From: Xanthobacteraceae bacterium
Lineage (GTDB): Bacteria; Pseudomonadota; Alphaproteobacteria; Rhizobiales; Xanthobacteraceae
Direction: 5' to 3'
Assembly (NCBI GenBank): GCA_019745775.1
Contig: JAIESR010000001.1
Coordinates: forward strand, 1-64,000
Length of the DNA stretch: 64,000 nt
Notes under the pieces: generated by a model
Database searches by the model: none
What the model saw: the letters and a program-made list of their open reading frames with translations, nothing else
What the model was told of the DNA's origin: nothing
Shown: positions 54,759 through 63,951 of the stretch, one piece after another
Numbering within the stretch: position 1 is the stretch's first letter
How the letters are laid out: each line of letters begins with the position of its first letter
Translations under genes and position numbers: made by a program

Positions 54759-55478
54759 ATGCAGACCGATTCAGAAAATCAGTCGCCGCCCTGGACCCTC
54801 GCCGGGTTCAATCTCGGCATGCGGCTCGCGCTGCCGGTATTGCCGGCGATGACCGCGTTCGGGCTCGCGGTCGGCGCCACCGCCGCGCGCAAGGGCTTCT
54901 CGTTCGTCGAGAACCTGGTGATGAACGTGTTCGTCTATGCCGGCATGTCGCAACTCGTGGCGATGGAAGCCTGGCCTGAGCGCGTGACGCTCGGCGCCAT
55001 GGCGGCGCTTGCGGTGCTGATGATCACCGTCAATGCGCGCATGCTGCTGATGAGCGCGGCGCTCTACCCATGGCTCGCTTCGTCATCGCCCTGGCGCATA
55101 TATCCGACGCTGCATGTGCTTGCCGATCCCTCCTGGATCATCGCCATGCGCTACCGCGCGAACGGCGGCTCGGATGCCGGTATTCTGCTTGGTTCCAGCG
55201 TGCTCCTGGCGGTGGCGTGGATCGCGGCCACGTGCGTCGGCCACGTCGCCGGCACCATGGTCGCCGACCCGCGCCGCTACGGTATCGACCTGGTGATGCC
55301 GATCTTCTTCGCCGCCATGCTGATTCCGCTCTGGCGCGGCGCGCGGCCGGCGGTCGCCTGGATCGTCGCCGGCGTGGTGGCCGTGACCGTGCATCAGCTC
55401 GTCGGCGGCTGGTGGTTCATCGTTGCCGGCGCGATCGCCGGCAGCGTCGTCGGAGGCTTGCTCGATGACGCCGATTGA
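54759..55478 (+). CDS. azlC: Branched-chain amino acid exporter subunit AzlC
   Basis: This membrane protein of about 239 residues starts most likely at ATG 54759 (MQTDSENQSPPWTLAGFNLGMRLALPVLPAMTAFGLAVGATAARKGFS region). About seven helices; FVENLVMNVFVYAGMSQLVAMEAW and TVNARMLLMSAALYPWL are the AzlC signatures. With AzlD it forms an exporter of branched-chain amino acids or analogues. The upstream in-frame part runs through a degraded repeat and is not coding. Confidence 0.9.
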   Translation: MQTDSENQSPPWTLAGFNLGMRLALPVLPAMTAFGLAVGATAARKGFSFVENLVMNVFVYAGMSQLVAMEAWPERVTLGAMAALAVLMITVNARMLLMSAALYPWLASSSPWRIYPTLHVLADPSWIIAMRYRANGGSDAGILLGSSVLLAVAWIAATCVGHVAGTMVADPRRYGIDLVMPIFFAAMLIPLWRGARPAVAWIVAGVVAVTVHQLVGGWWFIVAGAIAGSVVGGLLDDAD

Positions 55479-55782
55479 GAACGCGGATTTCGGCGTGCTG
55501 GCCGCCTTTGCCGCGATGGCGGTCGCGACCTATGCCATGCGCGCCGGCGGCTTCTGGATGATGCAGCACGTGCCGCCGTCAGCGCGGCTGCGCAAGATGC
55601 TGAACGCGCTGCCGGGATCGGTGATCGTGGCGGCGGTGCTGCCGATCGTCGTGCGCGACGGCGTCACCGCGGTGCTGGCCATCGGTGCCGCGGTGGCGGC
55701 GATGCTGCTGACGCGGCGCGATATCATCGCCGTCGTCGCCGGCATGGCGATCGCGATCGCCGCCCGGGCGGCGGGATGGTGA
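55465..55782 (+). CDS. azlD: Branched-chain amino acid exporter subunit AzlD
   Basis: This 105-residue protein starts at ATG 55465, overlapping the azlC stop by 14 bases. It has about four helices with AFAAMAVATYAMRAGGFWMM and MLNALPGSVIVAAVLPIVVRDG, typical of the small partner AzlD. Translational coupling with azlC fits the heteromeric exporter. Confidence 0.92.
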   Translation: MTPIENADFGVLAAFAAMAVATYAMRAGGFWMMQHVPPSARLRKMLNALPGSVIVAAVLPIVVRDGVTAVLAIGAAVAAMLLTRRDIIAVVAGMAIAIAARAAGW

Positions 55783-55793
55783 GGCGGGCGCCG

Positions 55794-56441
55794 ATGCCGC
55801 TCCAGAACCGCGTCGATCCCTTCGCCGAGCTGTTCGCGAGCCAGGCGCGCGGCACCATGTTCGGCAATCGCGGCGGCCGGTTTCACACCGACGCAAGAAC
55901 GTTGACGAAACGGCGCCACGTGTCGCGCGCCTGGATCTGCTGTGTGCTCGAATTCAAGGACCGCGGGCGCGACGTCTGGGGGCGCTCCTACACCGAGCTG
56001 TTCTTTCTCGATGAGGTGACCGCGCTTGCGTCCGGCCATCGGCCCTGCTTCGAATGCCGCCGCAAGGACGCGGTGCGTTTCGCGGAGCTATGGGGAAACG
56101 CCGGCAAGCTCAAGTCACGGCCACGCGCCGGCGCCATGGACGAAGTCCTGCATCGCGAGCGCCTCGATGGCCGCGCCAAGCGGCGGCATCGGCGCGCGAT
56201 CGATCAGTTGCCCGATGGCGCGGTCATTGCCATGAAGGGGGGTGCCTTCGCGGTCCGCGGCCGCGCTCTTTTGCAGTGGACGCCGTCTGGCTACGCCGAG
56301 CGCAAGCGTCGTCCTCGCGGCGGTACGGTCGAGGTGCTGACGCCCCCTGCGATCCTGGAGGTTCTCGCAATCGGCTATCAGCCCCGCTGGCACACGAGCG
56401 CCGAGAGGCGGGTCGATCATCTCACTGCAAAGGGCGCGTGA
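55794..56441 (+). CDS. Conserved hypothetical protein with CxxC motif
   Basis: About 215 residues from ATG 55794 (MPLQNRVDPFAELFASQARGTMFGNRGGRFH); an ATG at 55776 overlapping azlD would add six. NRVDPFAEL..ARGTMFGNRGGRFHTDARTLTKRRHVSRAWICCVLEFK and ELFFLDEVTALASGHRPCFECRR form a pattern I know from widely conserved proteins without function. The CFECRR motif is a lone CxxC that may bind metal. It is rich in Arg. It converges with and overlaps the amidohydrolase gene by about 25 bases at the 3' ends. No signal peptide or helix. Confidence 0.75.
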   Translation: MPLQNRVDPFAELFASQARGTMFGNRGGRFHTDARTLTKRRHVSRAWICCVLEFKDRGRDVWGRSYTELFFLDEVTALASGHRPCFECRRKDAVRFAELWGNAGKLKSRPRAGAMDEVLHRERLDGRAKRRHRRAIDQLPDGAVIAMKGGAFAVRGRALLQWTPSGYAERKRRPRGGTVEVLTPPAILEVLAIGYQPRWHTSAERRVDHLTAKGA

Positions 56442-57691
56442 TAGGGGCGACCGAACGGAACGCCGCCGGCGACGGTCTGCACCGGCTTGAGATACATGCG
56501 GCCCTCGCGCTGATTTTTCCGGGTGTCGACGAACGAGACCGGCCCCTCGACCAGCTCCAGGACAGCTACGTCGCCGGGCGCGCCGATCTGCAAGGTGCCG
56601 AGCTTCGGATTGCGCCCGATCACCTTGGCCGGATTGACCGTCGCCATGGCGACGACCTGTTCCAGCGAGAAGCCGAGGCCTAAGAACTTCGACATCACCC
56701 AGGTCAGGTACGGCATGCCAGGCGTGTTGCCGGAGAACACGTGAATGTCGGAGGAGATGGTGTCGGGCGGCGCGCCTTGCGCGATCGCGGGCTCGGCGAC
56801 GGTATAGTCGAAGCTGCCGCCACCGTGCCCGACGTCGAAGATGACGCCACGTTTTTTGGCGGCAAGCGCCGCCGGCAGGAGCTTGCCGTCCTGCACGATG
56901 TTGGTGAAGGCGCCCGCGATATTGGGCGCGCCGGAGAAGCAGTGAGTGAGGATGTCGCCCGGCCGCAGCAGATCGAGAATCTGCGACATCAGCTCGCGCG
57001 TCTCGACGCCGCCGATGTGGCACATGACTTTGGCGCCGGTGTCGGCTGCAACGCAGGCCGCAATCGCGCGCTTGAGCGGCTCGAGCCCGTGCTTGGCGAT
57101 CACGTTCTCCGACATCCGTACCTTGACGCCGAGCACCATGTCGGAATTCTCCGCCACGGCTCTTGTCGCGGCGTCGGTCTGCGCGAAGTCGACGTTGTAG
57201 AGCTCCGGCACCGGGAAGCCGGCGAGCCCGATATTCGCGATATGCACGAAGGCGTAGAGCCGCGTGCGGGTCGCCGCCACGACATAGCGCCGGAAGGCCG
57301 CGAAATTGTTGGCGCCGGCGTCGCCAGCCGACACGCAGGTGGTGGTGCCTTGCTGGGCGACGAGCTCGTCCGCCGGTATGCCGATCGCCGAGCCGTAGGG
57401 AAAGACGTGCGCATGCAGGTCGATCAGGCCCGGTGTGACGAGCCTGCCCCCGGCATCGAGCACGCGATGCGCGCGCGCCGCCGGGATGTCGGCCTCAACC
57501 GCTTCAACCACGCCGAAGCGGATGCCGATGTCGCGCTTGCCCCGCAGCGATTGGCTGGGGTCGAGCACGTCGCCGCCCTTGATGACGAGGTCGAACTTGT
57601 CGTCCGGCCCCATGGCGGCGGTCGCCGGATGCGCGGCGAGAGTGAAAGCGCTCGATGAAATAAGGAAATCTCGGCGCGTCAGCGCAGGCAT
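56417..57691 (-). CDS. Tat-exported amidohydrolase/deacetylase
   Basis: This 424-residue protein starts at ATG 57691 with a twin-arginine signal (MPALTRRDFLISSSAFTLAA). The amidohydrolase barrel has LVTPGLIDLHAHVFPYG (HxH metal site), KVRMSENV with a possible metal-bridging Lys, KVMCHIGGVE, ILTHCFSGA, and a metal-binding Asp region SSDIHVFSG. IGAPGDVAVLELVEG closes the fold. This is the dihydroorotase-like/EF_0837 group; the substrate is not known. It is divergent from the GlcG-type gene across a 152-base gap. Confidence 0.88.
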   Translation of the reverse strand: MPALTRRDFLISSSAFTLAAHPATAAMGPDDKFDLVIKGGDVLDPSQSLRGKRDIGIRFGVVEAVEADIPAARAHRVLDAGGRLVTPGLIDLHAHVFPYGSAIGIPADELVAQQGTTTCVSAGDAGANNFAAFRRYVVAATRTRLYAFVHIANIGLAGFPVPELYNVDFAQTDAATRAVAENSDMVLGVKVRMSENVIAKHGLEPLKRAIAACVAADTGAKVMCHIGGVETRELMSQILDLLRPGDILTHCFSGAPNIAGAFTNIVQDGKLLPAALAAKKRGVIFDVGHGGGSFDYTVAEPAIAQGAPPDTISSDIHVFSGNTPGMPYLTWVMSKFLGLGFSLEQVVAMATVNPAKVIGRNPKLGTLQIGAPGDVAVLELVEGPVSFVDTRKNQREGRMYLKPVQTVAGGVPFGRPYHAPFAVR

Positions 57692-57808
57692 GGCGGACCT
57701 CCCCAATATTGTTTTGTCGATTATGGCGGCTCGGATGGTGGGTCCGGACAATCGGCCCGTCAATGCTTCAAAAGACGGATCGGACATCGACGCTTTGATC
57801 CCCTTGCG

Positions 57809-57814
57809 TATAAT
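57809..57814 (+). promoter_or_regulatory. Perfect -10 element before the GlcG/HbpS-type gene
   Basis: TATAAT, rare in this high-GC DNA, lies 30 bases before ATG 57844. A recognisable -35 hexamer at 17 bases is weak, so an activator may help. The start codon follows a strong AAGGGAGGAAACA ribosome site. Confidence 0.45.
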
Positions 57815-57843
57815 CGCGGTGCACAACCATAAGGGAGGAAACA

Positions 57844-58314
57844 ATGATCAGCAGAATCCTGCTTGGCGCCGCTTTGGTTGCTCTTACGGCCGGCGCTGCG
57901 TCGGCCCAGGACAAGCGCCCCGGTTACGGGCCGTCGGTGAATATCGCCACCGCCAAGAAGATCGCAGCCGGCGTCGTCGCCGAATGCCAGAAGAACGGCT
58001 GGAACGTCGCCGTCGCCGTGGTCGATACCCACGGCTTCCTGGTCTACTTCGAGCGCATGGAAGATACGCAGACCGCCAGCATGGACATCGCCATCGGCAA
58101 GGCCAGGGCTGCGGCGACCTATCGGCGGCCGACGCGTGCGTTCGTGGACGTCATCAACATGGGCAGCCCGGCAACGGCCACGCTGCCCGGCGTGTTCGCC
58201 TCGCCGGGCGGACTGCCGATCATGGTCGACGGCAAAGTCACAGGCGGGGTCGGCGTGAGCGGCGTCACCGGCGACCAGGACGAGCAATGCTCCAGGGCTG
58301 GCCTGAGCAACTAG
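57844..58314 (+). CDS. Exported GlcG/HbpS-family (DUF336) protein
   Basis: This 156-residue protein has a clear signal peptide MISRILLGAALVALTAGAASAQ. The rest shows the DUF336 fold: NIATAKKIAAGVVAECQKNGWNVAVAVVDTHGFLVYFERMEDTQTASMDIAIGKARAAATYRRPT region, then FASPGGLPIMVDGKVTGGVGVSGVTGDQDEQC. HbpS of Streptomyces binds heme; most family members are uncharacterised. Transcribed divergently from the amidohydrolase and convergently with the PQQ-type gene. Confidence 0.9.
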   Translation: MISRILLGAALVALTAGAASAQDKRPGYGPSVNIATAKKIAAGVVAECQKNGWNVAVAVVDTHGFLVYFERMEDTQTASMDIAIGKARAAATYRRPTRAFVDVINMGSPATATLPGVFASPGGLPIMVDGKVTGGVGVSGVTGDQDEQCSRAGLSN

Positions 58315-58380
58315 CTCCTGGACCCGTTTCCATCTGCGCGGTTCGCCGCGGCGATCGTACAACGGTTGCCGCTGCATCGC

Positions 58381-60381
58381 CTACGCATCGAGCGCCAGCG
58401 CCACCACCTCCGAAGGCTGCTTCGGCGTGCCGACCGTGAACGCGAGGTACTGCTTGCCGTCAACCATGTAGGTCATCGGCATGCTGCCCATCATGCCGGG
58501 GATCGTGAGCTCGCCGACGATGGCGCCGGTCTTCTTGTCGTAGGCGCGCACGACCGGCGCGCCGCCCCAGCCTTCGCCGGCGATCAGCAGCGTCTTGGTG
58601 ACGAGCATGTTGGCGTGCAGGTTGATGCCGCCGGTGTTGGGCAGGTTCCTGCCTTTCAGCGCCGGATGCTCCGCGACGGATCGCGGCGTGGTGCCGAGCG
58701 GCATCGCCCACGCGATGTCGCCCTTGTTGAGATCGACGGCGACGATCCGGCTGTAGGGCGGCTTCATGATCGGCAGTCCGTCGACTGACAAGCGAACGCT
58801 GCCGCGACCGCGGGAATAGCGCATGTCCGATTTCGGGTCGTTGGCGACCGCGATGATACCGGGTCCGGTCTTGGTGGGGATGTAGAAATAGCCGGTCTCG
58901 GGATCGAAGCCGCCGCCTTGCCAGAGCGAGCCGCCGGTGCCGCCGGGATTGTACCAGGTGCCTTTCGTTCCATTGGGCTTCACTTCGGATGGCGGCGTGA
59001 ACAGCGGGCCGAGCCGGTACTGGCTGGCGATCTTTATCGCCGCGGCGCGCAGCTCCGGCGTGAAGTCGATGAGGTCGTCCTCGACGAAGCCCTGCCGTTC
59101 GTAAGCGGGCGGCCTGGTCGGGTGCGGCTGCGTCGGCCAGGCGCGCTCGCCCGGCACGTCGCTCGCCGGCACCGGCCGCTCCTCGAACGGCCACACCGGC
59201 TCGCCGGTGACCCGGTCGAGCACATAGGCGAAGCCCTGCTTGGTCAATTGCACCAGCGCCTTGACCGGCTTGCCGTCAACCGTGATGTCGACCAGCGTCG
59301 GTACGCACGGCAGGTCGTAGTTCCAGATGTCGTGATGCGTGAGCTGATAGTGCCAGACCCGTTTGCCGGTCGCGATGTCCACGCACACGATCGAATTGGC
59401 GAACAGCGTGCTGCCCAGCCGGTGGCCGCCGTAGTAATCGTTGGTGGCGGATTCGACCGGCAGATAGGCGTAGCCGAGCTCGGGGTCGACCGAGATCGGG
59501 GCCCAGACGCCGGTGTTGCCGGTGTATTCGTTGGCGCCGTTCTCCCAGGTGTCGGCGCCGAATTGTCCCGGCTTGGGGACGGTGTGGAACACCCAGGTCT
59601 GCTTGCCGGTGCGCGCGTCGAACGCCATCACGTAGCCCGGCGTGTTGCGCATCGTCGGCGGATGGAAGCCCTCTTCGCCCGCCGGCGGGATGATGACCGT
59701 GTCCTTGAAGATCGTCGGCGGCGACGAGTTGCCGATGCGCGAGACATGGTCGAAATCGACGTTGAGCTCCTCCATCAGGTCGACGGCGCCGTTGTTGCCG
59801 AACGACCGCACCGGCACGCCGGTGTTGGCGTCGAGCGCCACCAGGTAGAAGCCGGTGGTGATGACGAAGATGCGTTCGTCCCTGCCGTCGGTCCAATAGG
59901 AGACGCCGCGCCCTGCGTTGCGCCGCGGCGCCTTGCGGTCGCGGCCGTGTTCCTCCATGCCGGTCCACATCCAGAGCTGCCGGCCGGTCACCGCATCGAC
60001 GGCGGCGACGACGCGCTGGCCGCCGGCGGACATGTAGCAGACGCCGTCGACCATGATCGGCGCGGACTGGCTGCGATAGATTGCGAGCGTCGGATCGCCG
60101 TTGCCCTGGGCGGTGCCGCCCAATGACGGCGGCGCGGGACCGATCTCGGCTTTCCAGCGCCAGGCGATCTTCAGGCCGTTGAAATTGTCCTTGTTGATCT
60201 GGTCGAGCGGCGAATAGCGCGTGCCGAGGAGATCGTTGTTCAGGTATCGCCATTCGCCCGGCCGCGGGACCAGCGACGGTGGTGATCTCGTCGCCTGACC
60301 TTGCGCCGACGTGGTTCGCGCCGCCCCGCCAAGAGGAATCGATGCAAGCAGACTGAGGAATGCGCGCCGTGAAGCCGCCAT
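58381..60381 (-). CDS. PQQ-dependent dehydrogenase-like quinoprotein
   Basis: This 666-residue periplasmic protein has a Tat-like signal (MAASRRAFLSLLASIPLGG). An eight-bladed propeller follows with Trp motifs: GEWRYLNNDLLGTRYSPLDQIN, AVDAVTGRQLWMWTG, ALDANTGVPVRSFGNNG, AFDARTGKQTWVFHTVP, CVDIATGKRVWHYQLTHHDIWNYDLP and AVDLNKGDIAWAMPLG. This matches membrane glucose dehydrogenase/quinoprotein alcohol dehydrogenases. It lacks N-terminal membrane helices and a cytochrome domain, so the electron acceptor must be separate. Substrate is unknown, and no pqq synthesis gene is near. Confidence 0.9.
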   Translation of the reverse strand: MAASRRAFLSLLASIPLGGAARTTSAQGQATRSPPSLVPRPGEWRYLNNDLLGTRYSPLDQINKDNFNGLKIAWRWKAEIGPAPPSLGGTAQGNGDPTLAIYRSQSAPIMVDGVCYMSAGGQRVVAAVDAVTGRQLWMWTGMEEHGRDRKAPRRNAGRGVSYWTDGRDERIFVITTGFYLVALDANTGVPVRSFGNNGAVDLMEELNVDFDHVSRIGNSSPPTIFKDTVIIPPAGEEGFHPPTMRNTPGYVMAFDARTGKQTWVFHTVPKPGQFGADTWENGANEYTGNTGVWAPISVDPELGYAYLPVESATNDYYGGHRLGSTLFANSIVCVDIATGKRVWHYQLTHHDIWNYDLPCVPTLVDITVDGKPVKALVQLTKQGFAYVLDRVTGEPVWPFEERPVPASDVPGERAWPTQPHPTRPPAYERQGFVEDDLIDFTPELRAAAIKIASQYRLGPLFTPPSEVKPNGTKGTWYNPGGTGGSLWQGGGFDPETGYFYIPTKTGPGIIAVANDPKSDMRYSRGRGSVRLSVDGLPIMKPPYSRIVAVDLNKGDIAWAMPLGTTPRSVAEHPALKGRNLPNTGGINLHANMLVTKTLLIAGEGWGGAPVVRAYDKKTGAIVGELTIPGMMGSMPMTYMVDGKQYLAFTVGTPKQPSEVVALALDA

Positions 60382-60620
60382 GGGTAACCTCCCGCATTTC
60401 TTCTTGTGCCCCCAAGGTTAGACCAGGACGGCGGCGACGGACACTGGCTTGCGTGGAGAGGGCGGGTAGGAGTGCACCGACGACAAGGGGAGGCCCTGCG
60501 CGGAAATTGCCGGAGCAGGTCACGCAGACGCCGGCAACCCCTCGCGAATTCCAGTACTTCTGGCGCCTTGCTTGCATCCATCCGGCGCGACAAAATCAAG
60601 GCGGGCCTGGAGTACTTCAT

Positions 60621-63600
60621 TTGCTGCGGCTGCGCATCTTCGTATCATCGCCGGGCGACGTCGGTGCTGAGCGTGCCGTCGCGCTTGCCGTGGCCGAGCG
60701 GCTGCAGCTCGAATTCCGCGGCCAGGTGCAGCTCGAAACCTATCTGTGGGAGCGCAGCCTCCTGCGCTCCACCGATACCTTCCAGGCGCAAATCCTCGAC
60801 ATCCAGCAGGCCGACCTCGCGCTGTTCATCTTGTGGGCGCGCGTCGGCACGCCGCTACCACTCGAGCAGTTCAGCCGGCCGGACGGGACGGGATACGCCT
60901 CGGGCACCGAATATGAATACGAGCGCGCGCTGCACGGCTTCGAGGAGCGGCAATCGCCGGAAATCTTCTGCTACCTGAAAACCGCCGAGGTGCGACTGTC
61001 GATGAAGGACCGCGAGCAGCGCGCCCAGCAGGTGGCCGAGCTCGACGCGGTGAGCCAGTTCGTCGACCGCTGGTTCCGCAATCCGGACGGCACCTTCCGT
61101 TCCGCCTTCTACAATTTCGAGAAGACGGCGCAGTTCGAGGAGCTGATCGAGGTTCACCTGCGGACCTGGATTCGCGACCGGCTCAAGAGCACGGAACAGC
61201 CGTCGGAGCAGCGCTCGCTGTGGCAGGGCTCGCCGTTCCGCGGCCTGCAGGCCTTCGATTACGAGCACGCGCTGATCTATTGCGGCCGCACCGCGCTGAT
61301 TTCCGAGGTGATCGAGACGCTGCGCCGGCGCGCCGCCGCCGGCCTCGGCTTCCTGATGGTCACCGGCATGAGCGGCGTCGGGAAGTCGTCGCTGTTGAAG
61401 GCCGGCGTGCTGCCGATCCTGACGCGGCCGCGCGTGGTCGAGCACGTGATCGAATGGCGGCGCGCGATCTTCAAGCCGGACGTCGGTGCGCAGGATTCGC
61501 TGGCCGGCTTTGCGGCGGCGTTGCTGCACGAGCACGCGTTGCCCGAGCTCGCCGACGAAAAGGCACCCCTCGCCGAAATATTGGCCGATCCGCCGGCACT
61601 GACGCTGGCGATCACCCGGGCGCTCGACCGTGCCACCAAGCGGGCGCGCGATGCGAGCCCCGATCCCGATCCAGATGCCGGCGTGCGGCTGATCGTGATC
61701 TGCGACCAGTTCGAGGCGATCTTCGATGAAACCGTCGTGGCCCAGGAGCGCGCCGCGTTCTGCGAGGCGCTGCGTACGATGATTTTGACCGGCCGGGTCT
61801 GGGTGATGGCCACCCTGCGCGCGGACTTCTTCAGCCGCTGCTCGGAGTTGCCCGAGCGCTTCCGCGATCTCTTCATCGAGCAGGGCGGCATCTACGCGGT
61901 CGGCGGTCCGCGGCCGGCGGAGATTGCCCAGATGATCCGGCGGCCGGCCGCGATGGCGGGCATCACCTTCGAACGGCGCGGCGATCCCGAGGAAGGGCTC
62001 GACGACGTGTTGCGTGACGCGGCCTCGGGCAATCCGACCGTGCTGCCGCTGCTGCAATTCACGCTGCACGAGCTTTGGCGGCGGAGCAAAGGCTCCGGCG
62101 TCCTGCGTTTTGCCGACTACGATGAGCTTGGCGGCCTGCACGGCGCGCTGCGGCTGCGCGCCGATGAGGTTTTTTCCAGGCTGCCGGGCAAGGTGCAGGC
62201 CTCGCTGCCGCGGGTGCTGGCGGCGCTCGTCCATACCGATCCGACCGACGACCGCCGCATCCTGCAAAACCGCATTTCGCGCGAACAGTTTGCGGGCTCG
62301 CCGGAATGTCTCGGCTTGATCGCGACTTTTGTCGATGCGCACCTTCTGGTCAGCGATCAGGCGCCCGACGGGACCGCCGTCATTGGTCTGGCGCATGAAG
62401 CGCTGCTGCGCGAATGGCCGCCGGCGGTGCAATGGATCGAGAGAAACCGCGATCTCCTGCGTTCGCGCGCGGGCATCACGGCGGCCGCTATGCTGTGGCG
62501 CAACAGCGACTCGCGAGAAGGCCGGCTGTTGACGGGCGCACTCCTGAAAGACGCCGCGCGGCTGGTCAACGAAACGCCGGAGATACTGGCGCCGGAGGAG
62601 CGTTCCTTCGTCGACCTGTCGATCGCCGACGATCGCCGCAAGCGCCGGCGGCTGATCAAGCAGGGCGCGGCTGCTGCCGCGGCCGTTGCGGTGGCAATCC
62701 TCATCCCGACCATCGGCCTCAGTCAGCTCGCCTACGGCGTTTCTTTCGTGCGGACGCTGCCGGCGGTCTGGAACGACAGCCAGCGCATTCCACTCTCGGC
62801 CGCCGCGGTGGGAAATCTGAATACCAGTATCGATTCACTCAGCGGATATCTGCACGGCGTGCTGCGGGAGGTCGCCGCGCGGCCCGAATTGAACTCGTGG
62901 GCGGTCGCGCAGCTCTCGCTCGCGCTCCATGAACTCAACTCTCCACATCAGCTTGCTGCCGGCCCGCCGATCTCGGCGCAGCAGCTGCGCGCGATCATGA
63001 GCGAGACCCGCGATGCCGGCTGCCAGTGCTGGCGTGAGACCGAAGACAAGCTGCCGCATTCGATGGCGTCGGCGTGGGTGATCTATGCGCTGGCGCAATA
63101 TGACCAGCGCGCCGTGCCGGCCGAGATCGACGCCATTCTCAATCGCCAGGGCGCCAATGGATGGTGGGCGATGTTCCCCTCGACCGACGACGAGCGGAAT
63201 GCCTCGACCTCCGCCACCGCCTGGACGGCATTGGCGCTGCACCACCAATTGAGAAAGGACCTGGTTGCCCCTGAGCAGCGATGGCAGGTCGACCGGGCGG
63301 TCAAGAGTGCCGCCGCGTGGCTCATCGAGCGCGCGCTGCCGGACGAGGCGCGCTGGACGGAGTACCCGCCGGACCAGACCCACGAGCGTGGCTATGAATA
63401 TCTCGCGGTATCGGCGCTGGTGATCCACGTCGTGCGCACCGTCACGGGATCGACGCGATTCGACGGCTTGTGGCTCGAGCAATTGCCGCAAGCCGTCCCG
63501 CCACCGCTTCAAAGCGAACAGGCCAAGGGCTATGTGTTCCGCAGCGAAAGGCAGTTCACCCTCGACGACGTGCGGCACTACCGTTTTCCCTGGATGCTGA

Positions 63601-63812
63601 CCACGACGGTCGACGCCTTCGCCAACGGCAGCAGGATGCAGAAGGCGCGCGCCGCCCTGTGGGTCGAGGAGGCCTTGCGCAAGCCGCTGACGCCGTCCGA
63701 CATGCGCAACGAGCATTGGACGATCGCCGAGACGCTGTTCGCGCTGCGGCATGTGCGCTCGGTGCTGGAAGGGCCGGCCGGCCGTCCGGTTGCCTCGGTT
63801 GGGGCGCGCTAG
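60621..63812 (+). CDS. STAND NTPase with DUF4062/TIR-like N-terminus and toroid-like C-terminus
   Basis: This 1063-residue protein starts best at TTG 60621, 8 bases after GGAG; earlier starts overlap the PQQ-type gene and encode low-complexity Arg/Pro. Residues 4-20 (RLRIFVSSPGDVGAERA) open a DUF4062/TIR-related domain to about 150. An nSTAND1 ATPase follows: FRGLQAFDYEHALIYCGRTALIS, Walker A GMSGVGKS at 249-256, Walker B LIVICDQFEAIF at 357-368, then ATLRADFFSRC, GNPTVLPLLQFTLHELW. A basic stretch and membrane helix (about 683-705) lead to a C-terminal region (about 800-1045) with Trp-rich repeats like QGANGWWAMFPSTDDERNAS, resembling terpenoid-cyclase/prenyltransferase toroids. Such STAND proteins are often conflict or signalling switches. 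Role here is inferred. Confidence 0.85.
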   Translation: MLRLRIFVSSPGDVGAERAVALAVAERLQLEFRGQVQLETYLWERSLLRSTDTFQAQILDIQQADLALFILWARVGTPLPLEQFSRPDGTGYASGTEYEYERALHGFEERQSPEIFCYLKTAEVRLSMKDREQRAQQVAELDAVSQFVDRWFRNPDGTFRSAFYNFEKTAQFEELIEVHLRTWIRDRLKSTEQPSEQRSLWQGSPFRGLQAFDYEHALIYCGRTALISEVIETLRRRAAAGLGFLMVTGMSGVGKSSLLKAGVLPILTRPRVVEHVIEWRRAIFKPDVGAQDSLAGFAAALLHEHALPELADEKAPLAEILADPPALTLAITRALDRATKRARDASPDPDPDAGVRLIVICDQFEAIFDETVVAQERAAFCEALRTMILTGRVWVMATLRADFFSRCSELPERFRDLFIEQGGIYAVGGPRPAEIAQMIRRPAAMAGITFERRGDPEEGLDDVLRDAASGNPTVLPLLQFTLHELWRRSKGSGVLRFADYDELGGLHGALRLRADEVFSRLPGKVQASLPRVLAALVHTDPTDDRRILQNRISREQFAGSPECLGLIATFVDAHLLVSDQAPDGTAVIGLAHEALLREWPPAVQWIERNRDLLRSRAGITAAAMLWRNSDSREGRLLTGALLKDAARLVNETPEILAPEERSFVDLSIADDRRKRRRLIKQGAAAAAAVAVAILIPTIGLSQLAYGVSFVRTLPAVWNDSQRIPLSAAAVGNLNTSIDSLSGYLHGVLREVAARPELNSWAVAQLSLALHELNSPHQLAAGPPISAQQLRAIMSETRDAGCQCWRETEDKLPHSMASAWVIYALAQYDQRAVPAEIDAILNRQGANGWWAMFPSTDDERNASTSATAWTALALHHQLRKDLVAPEQRWQVDRAVKSAAAWLIERALPDEARWTEYPPDQTHERGYEYLAVSALVIHVVRTVTGSTRFDGLWLEQLPQAVPPPLQSEQAKGYVFRSERQFTLDDVRHYRFPWMLTTTVDAFANGSRMQKARAALWVEEALRKPLTPSDMRNEHWTIAETLFALRHVRSVLEGPAGRPVASVGAR

Positions 63813-63843
63813 TGTAGGATGAAGTCACATTGAATCGCGTGCA

Positions 63844-63923
63844 GTCATCGTTGCGAGGAGCGAAGCGACGAAGCAACCCAGCTACCTCCACAACCTGGAT
63901 TGCTTCGCTTCGCTGGCAATGAC
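63844..63923. repeat. Palindromic intergenic repeat, family A copy 3
   Basis: GCGAGGAGCGAAGCGACGAA...CAACCCAG and CTGGATTGCTTCGCTTCGCT...CAATGAC form an inverted repeat directly behind the STAND gene. It matches the copies at 1086 and 9681. Confidence 0.88.
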
Positions 63924-63951
63924 GGGCTGCTTCGACCTCAAATCACTCCCT

